Positions 50,273-60,628 of a DNA stretch of 64,000 bases are shown here, piece after piece. The position numbers and the translations under genes were made by a program. Below the pieces are notes generated by a model. It saw nothing but the letters and a program-made list of their open reading frames with translations, did not search any database and was not told where the DNA came from. This DNA is from Bacteriovoracales bacterium (GTDB taxonomy: Bacteria; Bdellovibrionota; Bacteriovoracia; Bacteriovoracales; Bacteriovoracaceae), in NCBI GenBank assembly GCA_030149295.1, contig JASBRV010000115.1, positions 1-64,000 on the forward strand, in the 5' to 3' direction. How positions within the stretch are numbered: the first letter of the stretch is position 1; the number at the start of each line of letters is the position of its first letter.

Positions 50273-52198
50273 TTAAACTTCTTTAAAGTCGGCATCGACA
50301 ACATCGTCATCGTCTTTCTTCTCAGACCCACCAGCTTGTTGTTGCTGTCCAGCCTCAGGACCAGCCTGGCCTTCGGCACCTGGTGCACCACCAGCTTGTT
50401 GATACATTTCTGTCGCTACTTTATGAGTCACATTTTGAAGTGCTTCAGAAGCAGCTTTTAATTCATCAACAGTTTCAGCTTCAAGCTTACCTTTTGCTTC
50501 GGTGATGGCTTTTTCAACTTCAGCTTTCGCATCATCAGAGATTTTGCCTTCTCCATCTTTAAGCATCTTTTCAGCGGCAAGGATCATCGCATCGAGACTA
50601 TTTCTTGTGTCAACAATTTCACGACGCTTTTGATCATCCTCTTTATTTTCTTCTGCCTCACGAACCATTCTTTCGATTTCTTCATCAGTAAGACCTGAAC
50701 CAGCAGTGATTTTTATTTCCTGTGATTTACCAGTTGCTTTGTCTACCGCACTAACATTCACGATACCGTTAGCGTCGATATCAAAAGTAACTTCAATTTG
50801 AGGAACACCACGTGGAGCTGGAGAAATTCCTGTAAGATCAAATTTCCCAAGAGTCTTATTGTCTTTTGAAAATTCCCGTTCCCCTTGAAGCACATGAATA
50901 CTAACAGCTGGTTGATTATCAGCAGCTGTTGAGAAGACTTGAGACTTTTTCGTAGGAATAGTCGTATTCTTCTCGATGATCTTAGTCATAACACCACCGA
51001 GAGTCTCAATACCGAGAGAAAGTGGAGTCACATCAAGAAGAAGAACATCTTTTACGTCACCAGCAAGAACCCCACCTTGAATGGCCGCACCGGCAGCAAC
51101 AACTTCATCAGGATTAACACCTTTAGAAGCTTCTTTTCCAAAGATTTCTTTCACTCTTTCTTGAACCGCAGGGATACGAGTTGAACCACCTACTAGGATC
51201 ACTTCATGAATTTCATTCTTAGAAAGCCCTGAATCCTTAATTGCTGTTTCACATGGTGTTGCAAGGGCCTGAAGGTGATCGGCAATTAATGACTCAAACT
51301 TCGCTCTACTTAGATTGATGTTAAGGTGCTTAGGACCAGAAGCATCAGCTGTAATAAAGGGAAGGTTAATATCAGTGCTTGATGTAGTTGAAAGCTCGTG
51401 CTTAGCTTTCTCAGCAGCTTCTTTTAATCTTTGAAGGGCCATTTGATCTTTTCTCAGATCAACACCTTCTTGTGATTTAAATTCATCAGCAAGAAAATTA
51501 ATGATTTGCTCATCAAAGTTTTCACCACCAAGGAAAGTGTCTCCATTGGTAGACTTAACTTCAAAAACTCCATCACCTGTAATTTCTAGAATTGAAATAT
51601 CAAAAGTACCACCACCGAGGTCAAAAACTGCAATATTTTTATCTTGCTTGGAGTCAAGTCCATAAGCAAGTGCCGCAGCTGTAGGCTCGTTAACAATACG
51701 CTTTACATCAAGACCCGCAATACGGCCGGCATCTTTTGTTGCCTGTCTTTGAGCATCATTAAAGTAAGCAGGAACAGTAATAACAGCTTCTGTAACTTCT
51801 TCTCCAAGGTAATCCTCAGCAGACTTTTTCATCTTTTGAAGAACTTTTGCAGAAATTTCTTGGGCAGACATTTCTTTACCATCTACTCTCACCCAAGCAT
51901 CGCCATTTTTATTAGCAAAAATTTCAAAAGGTGCAACCTCAGAAAATTTCTTTGCTTCAGGGGTATCAAATTTACGTCCAATAAGACGCTTAATCCCGTA
52001 TAAAGTTTTACTCGGATTAGTTACAGCTTGGCGCTTTGCCACCTGTCCAACTAAAACCTCATCATTTTTACCAAATCCAATTACAGAAGGTGTGGTGTTG
52101 TGCCCTTCACTGTTAGGAACAATTTTGTATTTTCCGTTTTCTAGAACGGCCACACAAGAGTTCGTTGTACCTAAGTCAATTCCAATAATCTTACCCAT
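50273..52198 (-). CDS. dnaK: Chaperone DnaK (Hsp70)
   Basis: 641 residues, standard. ATPase domain starts [29 protein letters not shown] and [10 protein letters not shown]-type ([13 protein letters not shown]) motifs follow. The linker [10 protein letters not shown] leads into the peptide-binding domain, and the acidic end [12 protein letters not shown] is the usual EEVD-like tail of bacterial DnaK. A Gly/Gln-rich flexible segment precedes it. It lies 21 bases after grpE. No CIRCE element is visible upstream of grpE. Confidence 0.99.
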   Translation of the reverse strand: MGKIIGIDLGTTNSCVAVLENGKYKIVPNSEGHNTTPSVIGFGKNDEVLVGQVAKRQAVTNPSKTLYGIKRLIGRKFDTPEAKKFSEVAPFEIFANKNGDAWVRVDGKEMSAQEISAKVLQKMKKSAEDYLGEEVTEAVITVPAYFNDAQRQATKDAGRIAGLDVKRIVNEPTAAALAYGLDSKQDKNIAVFDLGGGTFDISILEITGDGVFEVKSTNGDTFLGGENFDEQIINFLADEFKSQEGVDLRKDQMALQRLKEAAEKAKHELSTTSSTDINLPFITADASGPKHLNINLSRAKFESLIADHLQALATPCETAIKDSGLSKNEIHEVILVGGSTRIPAVQERVKEIFGKEASKGVNPDEVVAAGAAIQGGVLAGDVKDVLLLDVTPLSLGIETLGGVMTKIIEKNTTIPTKKSQVFSTAADNQPAVSIHVLQGEREFSKDNKTLGKFDLTGISPAPRGVPQIEVTFDIDANGIVNVSAVDKATGKSQEIKITAGSGLTDEEIERMVREAEENKEDDQKRREIVDTRNSLDAMILAAEKMLKDGEGKISDDAKAEVEKAITEAKGKLEAETVDELKAASEALQNVTHKVATEMYQQAGGAPGAEGQAGPEAGQQQQAGGSEKKDDDDVVDADFKEV

Positions 52199-52219
52199 TG
52201 TAGTTCTCCTTATAAAATT

Positions 52220-52777
52220 TTAATCGTTTTTCGCAATAACAACTTTAGCCGCTCTTAACAATCTTCCATTGAGTTTATAGCCATGTTGAAAAACTTGAAT
52301 GATTTCTTGATCTTCTTTTCCTTCAGCTGGCTGCTGAGCCATTGCCTCGTGAAAGTTTGGATCAAAAGTTTCTCCAAGCGATTCAACTTTTTCTAATCCA
52401 TTATTTTTTAAAACATCTAAAAACTGTTTCCTTACCATCTCAATTCCACTAACGATGTTTTTAACTTTCTCGTCCTCATCATTAGCAAGGGCATCAACAG
52501 TTCTATCAAAATTATCTACTACCTCAATCAATCCATTTAAAATCTTTTCATTTCCATATTTAATAAGGTTGTCTTTTTCTCGATCAAACCTTTTTTTCAT
52601 ATTGTCCATTTCAGCCGCAAGATAATAAAACTTTGCTTTAAAATCTTCCTGCTCAGGATTCTCTTCTTCATTTTCTTGAGAGTCCTCTACAACTTCTGGC
52701 TCTTTTGCTTCAATTTCCTCTTCAGCTAGCTCTTCTTTTTCGACGACAACTTCTTCTGGCTTCTCTTGATCTGTCAT
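52220..52777 (-). CDS. grpE: Nucleotide exchange factor GrpE
   Basis: About 185 residues from ATG 52777 (MTDQEKPEE); AAGGA lies 11 bases upstream, slightly far, and a TTG two codons earlier is an alternative. The first 50 residues are very acidic and disordered. Then the long paired helix (FKAKFYYLAAEMDNMKKRFDRE in parts) and the C-terminal beta domain with FDPNFHEAMAQQP and VFQHGYKLNGRLLRAAKV, the GrpE signature. It exchanges ADP for ATP on DnaK. First of the grpE-dnaK-dnaJ set. Confidence 0.96.
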   Translation of the reverse strand: MTDQEKPEEVVVEKEELAEEEIEAKEPEVVEDSQENEEENPEQEDFKAKFYYLAAEMDNMKKRFDREKDNLIKYGNEKILNGLIEVVDNFDRTVDALANDEDEKVKNIVSGIEMVRKQFLDVLKNNGLEKVESLGETFDPNFHEAMAQQPAEGKEDQEIIQVFQHGYKLNGRLLRAAKVVIAKND

Positions 52778-52902
52778 ATACAAATTCGTCCTTTTTCGCG
52801 GTTCAATCGTTCTTATCCTACAAGATGGTATGGAACTTGCGGGTGTCAATGTTAGACCTAAAAAAGTCTGACAGCAAGCAGATAACCCATTGATATTACT
52901 GA

Positions 52903-54027
52903 TTATTTTTGAGCGGAAAATATTTGCTGCATCAACCCATCAAGAATAAGAAAGCCTGGGCTTTTAAGCCTCAATGATTTTCCCTCAAGTTCTGCCCACC
53001 CCTCATCGACCCACTTTTTAAAAAGTTTTTGGAGGTTATTCCACTCTTCAGTATCAAAATGATCTTCGGCCCTAATTCCTTCATCTATTCTCAAGGCCAT
53101 ATATAACTTTTCCAATTGGAAAGAGTCTTTATCCAAAATCTCTTTTTCAAATCTTGGAGTTTTGGACTTCCACTTATAGCGAGTTTTAGTTTCACAGAGA
53201 AACCCCACAGCGCTTGGACCTAGGGCAGCCACTGATCTTGACTTCCAATAAGAAAGATTATGCCTCGACTGCCTTCCCGCTTTGGCAAAGTTTGAAACTT
53301 CGTAGTGATTAAAACCTCGCTCCTTAAGAGTTTTAGCCACAAGGAGATACTCTTGTTCAATAAATTCTTCTGAAGGAAGAAACTTTTTATGAGGATAGCC
53401 TGCCTTAGCTGTAAGGATATAAAGAGATAAATGCTCAGGCTCGAATGACAAAATATCGTTTAGCTCTGCTTTTATATCTCTTTTGTTTTCTTCACTCCAG
53501 GGTAGACCAAGCATAAAATCAACAGAGAATGGGACTCCTAGCTCTTTAAAGTAGTGAAGTGTCTCATAAACTTCCTCCACGGTGTGGATACGATCCAGCA
53601 ACTTTAAGTAATCCGGTCTCAAAGACTGGGTTCCAAGAGAGAATCTATTTATGCCAAAATCTCTCCATGCCTTAATACCTTCGGGCGTCCAACTGCCTGG
53701 ATTAACTTCAAGAGTAAACTCTCCCTCTGGTTTTAATTGAACTCCACTATCGTGCAACAGCTTCTCTAAATATGTCGCCCCCCTTTTACCCCAAAGAGAA
53801 GGCGTCCCTCCTCCTATATAAAGCGTCTCAAGCTCTCCAAGGACAGCATCATTTTCATTCAAAAACCTTTGATGTTCCTGATGCATTTCATAGAAAAGCT
53901 TCTCAAAACCATCATAATCACCCTCTTGAGGAATGATTTTATAAAAATCACAGTAGTTACAGAGATGGCGACAAAAGGGAAAGTGAATATAAAGAGAGTT
54001 AATTTGGTGGACAGTAGCTCCTTCCAT
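52903..54027 (-). CDS. hemW: HemW-like radical SAM protein
   Basis: 374 residues. SLYIHFPFCRHLCNYCDFYK (about 11-30) holds the CxxxCxxC cluster in the HemW/HemN context, followed by ETLYIGGGTPSLW and FTLEVNPGS. HemW is thought to be a haem chaperone related to, but distinct from, oxygen-independent coproporphyrinogen oxidase; the length and lack of an N-terminal extra cysteine region favour HemW. The ATG at 54027 has no upstream ribosome site; an AAGGAG occurs just inside the reading frame with no start codon after it. It is 125 bases ahead of grpE and divergent from the M16 gene. Confidence 0.87.
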   Translation of the reverse strand: MEGATVHQINSLYIHFPFCRHLCNYCDFYKIIPQEGDYDGFEKLFYEMHQEHQRFLNENDAVLGELETLYIGGGTPSLWGKRGATYLEKLLHDSGVQLKPEGEFTLEVNPGSWTPEGIKAWRDFGINRFSLGTQSLRPDYLKLLDRIHTVEEVYETLHYFKELGVPFSVDFMLGLPWSEENKRDIKAELNDILSFEPEHLSLYILTAKAGYPHKKFLPSEEFIEQEYLLVAKTLKERGFNHYEVSNFAKAGRQSRHNLSYWKSRSVAALGPSAVGFLCETKTRYKWKSKTPRFEKEILDKDSFQLEKLYMALRIDEGIRAEDHFDTEEWNNLQKLFKKWVDEGWAELEGKSLRLKSPGFLILDGLMQQIFSAQK

Positions 54028-54057
54028 TATTGGTATGGTCTTCGTGTACGAATACTC

Positions 54058-54063
54058 TATAAT
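54058..54063 (+). promoter_or_regulatory. Perfect -10 box upstream of the M16 peptidase gene
   Basis: TATAAT 45 bases before the ATG. No good -35 box is at the right distance; instead TTCGT and ACGAA form a small inverted repeat at 54041-54052, where an activator or repressor might bind. Confidence 0.4.
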
Positions 54064-54107
54064 GATTAACAGTCTTCCCCCAAACGGAAAAAAAAAGGAA
54101 AGTCTCT

Positions 54108-56681
54108 ATGCAGCATGAGCTGATCACTTTAAAAAATAATCTCCAAACCCTCTTTGTTCACTCACCAGGTAGCACGGCCGCTTCAGCCCAAATGTGGTTT
54201 CGTGCCGGTTCAGCACTTGAAGAGAAAGAACATCATGGAATCGCTCACTTTTTAGAGCATATGTTTTTTAAAGGAACCGAAAAGAGACCTGGTGCGGCCA
54301 TCGCTCACGATGTGGAAAGTTTTGGCGGAGAAATCAATGCTTTCACTAGCTTTGACTATACTTGCTACTACATCAACACACCAAATAGTGAAATCAAACA
54401 GACGACAGAGATTCTACTCGATATGGTTTCCAATCCGATGTTCAAAGAAGATGACCTTATTCCCGAGCGCGGTGTCGTCTTCGAGGAATATAGACGCACT
54501 ATTGATAACCCAAATCAATATTCCTTTCTAAAACTTCAAAATAGCGCTTTTAGTGGTGGTTATGCTCATCCGATTTTAGGAAATGAAAAAACAATTCTTA
54601 ACTTTAGTCGTGAACAACTGACTCATTTTAGAGAAAAGTTTTATAATCTTAGCAACTCACTCTTTGTTATTGCGGGAGACCTAAAAGACAAGGAGGAGAT
54701 CATCAAAACCATTGAAGGGTTTCAACTTCCCAGAGGGCCTAGGACACAGTTTCCTGAGTTCAAACTTCAAAACAAATCAACCACAGAGATTCACGAAAAA
54801 GATACTCATATGGTTCAAATGAGCATATGCCTTCAAGCACCAAAATTTGAAGAACCCCAAGCTCCGCAAGAAGATCTGGCTATTAACTGCCTAGGGCATG
54901 GAGAATCAAGTCGTCTCTATCAAGAACTTGTAGCTAATGATGGTCTTGCCTCTAGCTGTGGTACTTCGACAATGTTCATGAATAAAGGTGGCCTTCATTA
55001 TTTGAAATTTGTTTTTCCCGTCGAAAATATCAAAAAAGTTTTTACCCAATTGGAAAATACGCTTTTAAAAACCTTAAGCGAAGGAATCACTGACGAAGAA
55101 ATCCAAAAGATCAAAAATCAATACATTGCCTCAAAAGTTTACGATATGGAGTCTTTGGAATCCTATGCCTTTTCATTGGGTCATTCTTTTGCTTCCACTG
55201 GAGATATTGGAAGTGAGGACGAATTCATCCAAAGAATTAAAAAGACGACGCTAACTGAAGTTAATGATGCACTCAAGAGAATGTTTAAGAGAAGTCTTCA
55301 CTTAAGTGTTCAATTCCCTGATGGTAAAGCAACGACCTCCATTCAAAAAGACGTTAAGAATTTTCAACAGAAACTTGAAAAGAAAATTAAAGCCTTAAAA
55401 GGAAGTCATCCCAAACTGTCCAAACCCACAGTTTCAAAATTTGATTCTCAGGTACAGTTGTATCAAGTCAAACCTGGGATCAAATTTCTTTATCGACAAA
55501 ACACTCTTAATCCAACGTTTGTTCTTCATGCCTATCTTAAAGGTGGAATTACTGAAGAGAATAAGCAAAATAATGGACTATACCAACTTATCAGCTCCAC
55601 CATCACTAAAGGCTATAAGAAAGTTGATTATCGTGATCTAAAAAATGAAATGGACAACCTCTCCGCATCACTGTCCGCCTTTAGCGGTAAAAATGCCTAC
55701 GGCTTAACAATGCATGGCCAAAGCGAACACTTCAACACTCTCGTTGAGCACTTTAATGGAAGCTTACTTGAACCAACCTTTAAAGGTCTCCACATCAAAC
55801 AAGAGAAGGAGATGACCAAAAGGGCGATTCTCAATTATCAAAAAGACCCGGTTAAACAGTGCTTTCGATTAGTCGCTGAGACTTTTTTTCACGGCCATCC
55901 TTACGCTATGCCCATTATGGGAGACTTAAATTCTATTAAGAAGTTAAATGGAAAGCTTGTTAAAGAAACCCATCAAAAGAATTTACGAAACAAAGAAATT
56001 CTTATTACCTATTGTGGTGATAAAAGTTTTGATGAAGTTTATTTTAAACTTGAACCACTATTTGATAGCCTCAAATCACGAAAAGAAAAGCCACCCAAAC
56101 AAGGAACCACCAAGCCAAAAAGTGGACAAAGTTCTTACTTAGCTTTTGATCGTGAACAAACTCAAATTTTTCTGGGCATTCCCTCCAAACCTCTTGGTCA
56201 CAAGGACAATATCATTTTAAAAATGTTAACCACTCATCTTTCTGGTCAAAGCTCAGAGCTATTCGTTGAAGTAAGAGACAGACAAGGACTATGCTACACG
56301 GCCCAGCCCATTCACTTCACTGCTCTTGAGGCAGGATACTGGGGAATCTACATGGCTTCGGGTCATGATAAAGTTCCCGCTGCAATAAAGGCCCTCGAGG
56401 ATATCATCTCAAGACTAAGGGACGACTCCTTGTCAGAGGATGAATTTTTAAGAATTAAAAAGATGATAGCAGGTCAAAGTCTCTTAAATATTCAAACCAA
56501 TGACGACTACGCCAACATTTATTCAGTAACAACTCTTCAAGGAAAAGGTTTAGACTATTATCACCAAACCAATAAAAACGTAGAATCTTTAACCTATGAA
56601 AATTTCAAAAAGAGTCTTAAAAGAATCCTCTCGCAAAAGTGGTCTAAAGTTATTGTTGGGAGAGAGGATATTGAGATTTAA
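54108..56681 (+). CDS. M16 family zinc metallopeptidase (tandem two-unit form)
   Basis: 857 residues, two M16 units in one chain as in pitrilysin-type enzymes. The N-terminal unit has the inverted zinc motif HFLEH (about residues 44-48, in HGIAHFLEHMFFKGT), and the third ligand glutamate about 76 residues later in RGVVFEEYR. The second half (from about residue 445, LYQVKPGIKFLYRQ) has the same fold but no HxxEH, so it is the non-catalytic partner. No signal peptide, so it is probably cytoplasmic. AAGGAAA lies before the ATG. Its stop shares TTAA with the convergent gene. Confidence 0.92.
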   Translation: MQHELITLKNNLQTLFVHSPGSTAASAQMWFRAGSALEEKEHHGIAHFLEHMFFKGTEKRPGAAIAHDVESFGGEINAFTSFDYTCYYINTPNSEIKQTTEILLDMVSNPMFKEDDLIPERGVVFEEYRRTIDNPNQYSFLKLQNSAFSGGYAHPILGNEKTILNFSREQLTHFREKFYNLSNSLFVIAGDLKDKEEIIKTIEGFQLPRGPRTQFPEFKLQNKSTTEIHEKDTHMVQMSICLQAPKFEEPQAPQEDLAINCLGHGESSRLYQELVANDGLASSCGTSTMFMNKGGLHYLKFVFPVENIKKVFTQLENTLLKTLSEGITDEEIQKIKNQYIASKVYDMESLESYAFSLGHSFASTGDIGSEDEFIQRIKKTTLTEVNDALKRMFKRSLHLSVQFPDGKATTSIQKDVKNFQQKLEKKIKALKGSHPKLSKPTVSKFDSQVQLYQVKPGIKFLYRQNTLNPTFVLHAYLKGGITEENKQNNGLYQLISSTITKGYKKVDYRDLKNEMDNLSASLSAFSGKNAYGLTMHGQSEHFNTLVEHFNGSLLEPTFKGLHIKQEKEMTKRAILNYQKDPVKQCFRLVAETFFHGHPYAMPIMGDLNSIKKLNGKLVKETHQKNLRNKEILITYCGDKSFDEVYFKLEPLFDSLKSRKEKPPKQGTTKPKSGQSSYLAFDREQTQIFLGIPSKPLGHKDNIILKMLTTHLSGQSSELFVEVRDRQGLCYTAQPIHFTALEAGYWGIYMASGHDKVPAAIKALEDIISRLRDDSLSEDEFLRIKKMIAGQSLLNIQTNDDYANIYSVTTLQGKGLDYYHQTNKNVESLTYENFKKSLKRILSQKWSKVIVGREDIEI

Positions 56682-57229
56682 CCTGCTATTTTTTTAGCAG
56701 TAATTAGATAGGCAGAGTCTGATAAATCATCACGACCAATTGTTTTGGCCGAGACTAGGTTCATCACGGTTGTTAATTCATCAAAACGACATGAAATTAA
56801 CTTAAAAAATGAAGGAATGTCGTAAGCCTGGGGAACCTCCGAGTCGAGCCGATGGTAAGCCGTCTGGCCTAATTCCTGATAATAACTTGTATCAAGAATT
56901 TTTTTGTTGAGAGATTCCGAAAAAAAGCCACAGATTAAAAGGGCAGTATCACCAATATCTTTGAGTGTTCTTTTTCTTTCTTCTTTTGCCATTTGCGAAG
57001 TTTTCAAAAGTTTTATGCCAAGAATTTTGTCACGTACTTTTCCCTCTTCTTTTTCAAAATATTTATCTGCTTCCCCAAATTTATCCATAACCAAACTGGA
57101 GTAATAAATGGTTTCTGTGGGAAGAGGGCTTTCCGACTTTGCATTGATCTCTTGCAGCTGATTATAGAAATAGGTCTGAAGAGAAGATTCTAGAGTAAAA
57201 GATTTTGATTGTTGATCACCACTGGACAC
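56678..57229 (-). CDS. Protein of unknown function
   Basis: 183 residues from GTG 57229, chosen because GGAGG lies 8 bases before it; the longer reading begins with a TTG that is part of that ribosome site. Soluble and mainly helical, without signal peptide or membrane segment. The middle (IGDTALLICGFFSESLNK) and the end (DDLSDSAYLITAKKIAG) look like regular helices. No family recognised. It stops within the M16 gene's stop and is divergent from the methylmalonyl-CoA mutase gene by about 190 bases. Confidence 0.6.
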   Translation of the reverse strand: MSSGDQQSKSFTLESSLQTYFYNQLQEINAKSESPLPTETIYYSSLVMDKFGEADKYFEKEEGKVRDKILGIKLLKTSQMAKEERKRTLKDIGDTALLICGFFSESLNKKILDTSYYQELGQTAYHRLDSEVPQAYDIPSFFKLISCRFDELTTVMNLVSAKTIGRDDLSDSAYLITAKKIAG

Positions 57230-57330
57230 GAAAAATACCTCCAAGTTTCAACGACTTCACCCTCTAATTTTATCAGAAGTTGGGCCCTGTGCAGCAAAAT
57301 TGGCAAATCCTGCCTAATTTCAACCCTTTC

Positions 57331-57360
57331 TAAGGCTTTATTTTGAGCTTTTAAGCCTTA
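57331..57360. repeat. Inverted repeat upstream of methylmalonyl-CoA mutase
   Basis: Perfect eight-base arms TAAGGCTT (57331-57338) and AAGCCTTA (57353-57360), 14-base loop, 58 bases before the ATG. A candidate operator for control of propionyl-CoA metabolism; a terminator is unlikely because no U-run follows. Confidence 0.4.
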
Positions 57361-57417
57361 TTTGATACTAAAGAGCATCAAAAATTAGCTAAATCACTCC
57401 GTATAAAGAGGTTTTTC

Positions 57418-59565
57418 ATGTCTCAGAATGAAAATGGATTCAATAAAGAAAATTGGGAAAAGTTGGTCAATAAAGAGACCAAAGGAAAGAGTTCATCTGA
57501 CCTTGAAAAAATGAGTCCAGAAGGAATCTCTATCAAACCCCTTTATACCGAAGAAGATACGGCCAATAACCCTTTCAGAAATACTACTCCTGGTGTTGGT
57601 CCTTTTATTAGGGGACCAAGGGCTACGATGTATACAGGTAGGGCTTGGACTATTCGCCAATACGCAGGCTTCTCTACCGCGGAAGAATCTAATGCTTTTT
57701 ATCGAAAGGCCCTTGCGGCTGGTGGCCAAGGAGTCTCTGTTGCTTTTGATCTTGCTACCCACAGAGGATATGACTCCGATCATGAAAGAGTAGTTGGTGA
57801 TGTTGGAAAAGCCGGAGTCGCCATTGATTCTGTGGAAGACATGAAAGTTCTTTTTGATGGCATTCCTCTCGATAAAGTTTCTGTCTCTATGACGATGAAT
57901 GGTGCGGTTCTTCCCATTCTTGCCAATTATATTGTGGCAGCAGAAGAACAAGGTGTTCCTTCCGATAAGTTATCTGGAACCATTCAAAACGATATTCTCA
58001 AAGAGTTTATGGTGAGAAATACCTATATTTATCCACCAAAGCCTTCTATGAAAATCATCTCTGATATTTTTGCTTACACATCAGAGAATATGCCTAAATT
58101 TAATAGCATCTCTATCTCCGGCTATCACATGCAAGAAGCTGGCGCAGATGCTGCCCTTGAGCTTGCTTACACTCTTGCAGATGGAAAAGAATACATTCAA
58201 ACGGCAATCGAATCTGGTTTAAAAATAGATGCCTTTGCCCCTCGCCTCTCATTCTTTTTTGGTATTGGCATGAATTTCTACATGGAAGTAGCAAAGCTAA
58301 GAGCTGCGCGCCTTCTATGGCATGAGATTGTATCAAGTTTCAATCCCGCGAATGAAAAATCGAAGATGCTTCGCACTCATTGCCAAACATCTGGATGGTC
58401 ACTGACCGAACAGGATCCCTACAACAATATTGTAAGAACAACAATTGAAGCTATGGCCGCTGTCTTTGGTGGGACACAATCTCTTCATACAAATAGTTTT
58501 GATGAAGCCATTGCTCTGCCGACAGATTTTTCTGCTCGTATCGCTAGAAACACTCAAATCATTTTACAAGAAGAAACAGGTATAACCGATGTTGTCGATC
58601 CTTGGGGTGGTTCTTACATGATGGAGACGCTTACTCAAGATATTGCCAACCGAGCTAGAGAAATTATGAAAGAAGTTGATGATCTCGGCGGCATGGCCAA
58701 GGCCATTGAAAAGGGTGTGCCCAAGCTCAATATTGAGAAGTCAGCCGCTGCCAAACAAGCGCGAATTGACCGAGGTGAAGACGTTATAGTTGGCGTAAAT
58801 AAGTATAAGAACACCAATGATGACCCGGTAGAAGTCCTTGATATCGACAACGTCAAAGTGAGAGAAGGGCAGTTAAAGTTACTTGGCGAAATAAAAGCAA
58901 AAAGAGACAACAAAGCTGTAGAAGCAGCTCTCCTTGAGCTTGAAGAGTATGCCAAATCAGGTAAAGGTAATGGACTTGATCTTGCTGTGAAAGCAGCACG
59001 CCTTCGTGCTACAGTAGGAGAGATAACTTTCGCTTTAGAAAAACACTGGGGCCGCTTTAAAGACCAAGCACGCACAGTTAGTGGAGTTTATGGCAGTGCC
59101 TTTGAAGAGGATGAAAACTGGGTGAAAATTAAAAACGATATTAATGCTTTCGAGAAAGACTTTGGTCGTCGCCCCAGAATGCTTGTCGCAAAGATGGGCC
59201 AGGATGGCCATGATAGAGGGGCTAAAGTTATCGCTACAGCATTCGCCGATGTTGGTTTTGACATTGACCTAGCTCCCCTCTTTTCCACTCCTGAAGAAGT
59301 TGCCAGACAGGCCGTCGATAACGATGTTCACGTTGTCGGAGTTAGCTCCCAAGCAGCTGGCCATAAAACACTTGTTCCTTCTCTTATCGCTGAACTAAAA
59401 AAACTTGAAGCAAACGATATCATCGTAGTTGTTGGCGGAGTAATTCCTAAAAAAGACTACGACTTTCTCGAAAAGGCCGGTGTTAAAGGAATCTTTGGCC
59501 CTGGTACACCCATTCCTGATTCTGCTCGCGCTGTGCTCGATGCAATAAGAGAAGCTTGTAAATAA
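57418..59565 (+). CDS. mcm: Methylmalonyl-CoA mutase, large catalytic subunit
   Basis: Adenosylcobalamin enzyme interconverting methylmalonyl-CoA and succinyl-CoA, the last step of propionyl-CoA use. 715 residues. The substrate barrel has [19 protein letters not shown] and [16 protein letters not shown]; the C-terminal B12 domain (about 580-710) has [13 protein letters not shown] with the cobalt-ligating histidine, and SSQAAGH. No gene for a small subunit is adjacent, so it either works as a homodimer like the human enzyme or finds its partner elsewhere. AGAGG lies 6 bases before the ATG. meaB follows with no gap. Confidence 0.96.
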   Translation: MSQNENGFNKENWEKLVNKETKGKSSSDLEKMSPEGISIKPLYTEEDTANNPFRNTTPGVGPFIRGPRATMYTGRAWTIRQYAGFSTAEESNAFYRKALAAGGQGVSVAFDLATHRGYDSDHERVVGDVGKAGVAIDSVEDMKVLFDGIPLDKVSVSMTMNGAVLPILANYIVAAEEQGVPSDKLSGTIQNDILKEFMVRNTYIYPPKPSMKIISDIFAYTSENMPKFNSISISGYHMQEAGADAALELAYTLADGKEYIQTAIESGLKIDAFAPRLSFFFGIGMNFYMEVAKLRAARLLWHEIVSSFNPANEKSKMLRTHCQTSGWSLTEQDPYNNIVRTTIEAMAAVFGGTQSLHTNSFDEAIALPTDFSARIARNTQIILQEETGITDVVDPWGGSYMMETLTQDIANRAREIMKEVDDLGGMAKAIEKGVPKLNIEKSAAAKQARIDRGEDVIVGVNKYKNTNDDPVEVLDIDNVKVREGQLKLLGEIKAKRDNKAVEAALLELEEYAKSGKGNGLDLAVKAARLRATVGEITFALEKHWGRFKDQARTVSGVYGSAFEEDENWVKIKNDINAFEKDFGRRPRMLVAKMGQDGHDRGAKVIATAFADVGFDIDLAPLFSTPEEVARQAVDNDVHVVGVSSQAAGHKTLVPSLIAELKKLEANDIIVVVGGVIPKKDYDFLEKAGVKGIFGPGTPIPDSARAVLDAIREACK

Positions 59566-60543
59566 ATGAAAGCCAAAGAAGTTGCCCAAAGCATTCTTAA
59601 AGGAAATAGACGCTCTCTTGCAAAAGCGATCACTTTGGTTGAATCAAAACGGAAAGAGGATCGATTAGAAGCGGACCTCATTTTAAAAGAACTTCTCCCT
59701 CATTCAGGAAATTCCTTAAGAATTGGAATCTCAGGCATACCTGGAGTAGGAAAATCAAGTTTCATTGAAGTTTTGGGCCTTGAGCTCATAAAAGCTGGTC
59801 ACAAAGTTGCCGTCTTAGCCGTTGACCCAAGCTCTCCTATTTCAGGTGGGAGCATTCTTGGTGACAAAACTCGAATGGAAGAGCTTTCCCAAAAAGATGA
59901 GGCTTTCATTCGTCCCTCCCCTACAACAGGAAGCATGGGCGGTGTTGCTAACAAGACCAGAGAATCCATTTACCTTTGTGAGGCCGCAGGCTACGACATC
60001 GTTTTGGTGGAAACTGTAGGTGTTGGTCAATCAGAATACGAAGTCTCAAGTATGGTTGATCTCTTTACTGTGCTTATGGTTCCTAATGCAGGTGATGAAT
60101 TACAGGGTATTAAAAAGGGAATTATTGAACTTGCAGACCTCCTGATTATCAATAAAGCCGATGGGGATACATTAGTTCTAGCTGAAAATGCCAAAACCCA
60201 ATACCAAAATGCCCTCAATATTATAAAAAAAGAGAGATTCTGGTCGCCTAAGGTGCTTACCTGTAGCTCTATAGAAAAGAGTGGTTTTGAAGAAATTATT
60301 AAGCAGTTTAAAAGTTTTCGAGAAAAAGCGAACAAGGAAAAACACCTTACCAAACACCGCCTCCAACAAACAAAAGCTTGGCTTAAAAGCCTATTCCAAA
60401 AGGATTTAATTTATCTTATAGAAGAAAATGAATCCCTTTTGACCCAGTTTCAGACAATTGAAGCAAAAGTTCTCAATAATGAGCTCACCGCTCGAGAAGG
60501 CTCCATGGCCATGCTAAACGCTCTGCGTGAAAACATTTCCTAA
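59566..60543 (+). CDS. meaB: MeaB, G-protein chaperone of methylmalonyl-CoA mutase
   Basis: 325 residues. P-loop GISGIPGVGKSSFIE (about 50-64), AVLAVDPSSPISGGSILGDKTRM (the switch segment, in parts), ETVGVGQSE and the NKADGD base-specificity motif identify the MeaB/ArgK group of SIMIBI GTPases. It gates delivery of adenosylcobalamin to the mutase and protects it. The ATG directly follows the mutase stop (TAAATG), so the two are translated together. Confidence 0.96.
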   Translation: MKAKEVAQSILKGNRRSLAKAITLVESKRKEDRLEADLILKELLPHSGNSLRIGISGIPGVGKSSFIEVLGLELIKAGHKVAVLAVDPSSPISGGSILGDKTRMEELSQKDEAFIRPSPTTGSMGGVANKTRESIYLCEAAGYDIVLVETVGVGQSEYEVSSMVDLFTVLMVPNAGDELQGIKKGIIELADLLIINKADGDTLVLAENAKTQYQNALNIIKKERFWSPKVLTCSSIEKSGFEEIIKQFKSFREKANKEKHLTKHRLQQTKAWLKSLFQKDLIYLIEENESLLTQFQTIEAKVLNNELTAREGSMAMLNALRENIS

Positions 60544-60585
60544 TTTTCCTAATTCAAGCAGTTTACCCTTCCCTAGAATCAGGCT

Positions 60586-60614
60586 TTGAGTTAAAAAAAG
60601 CACATAAATATTTT
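60586..60614 (+). promoter_or_regulatory. Possible promoter of speB-speA
   Basis: TTGAGT (60586-60591), 17-base spacer, TATTTT (60609-60614), just upstream of the speB ribosome site. Four of six matches each. Confidence 0.45.
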
Positions 60615-60628
60615 AAAATAGGTGAGCT

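Noticed and set aside
49757-50461. Overlapping plus-strand frames opposite dnaJ and the end of dnaK
   Set aside because: They span the dnaK-dnaJ gap and terminator, have no ribosome site, and lie opposite conserved genes.
52778-52902. CIRCE element or heat-shock sigma promoter ahead of grpE
   Set aside because: No TTAGCACTC-type inverted repeat and no convincing heat-shock boxes could be found; only weak sigma-70-like boxes occur.
57493-57951. Long frame opposite the methylmalonyl-CoA mutase gene
   Set aside because: Antisense shadow of a strongly conserved enzyme; no start context and basic, low-quality composition.
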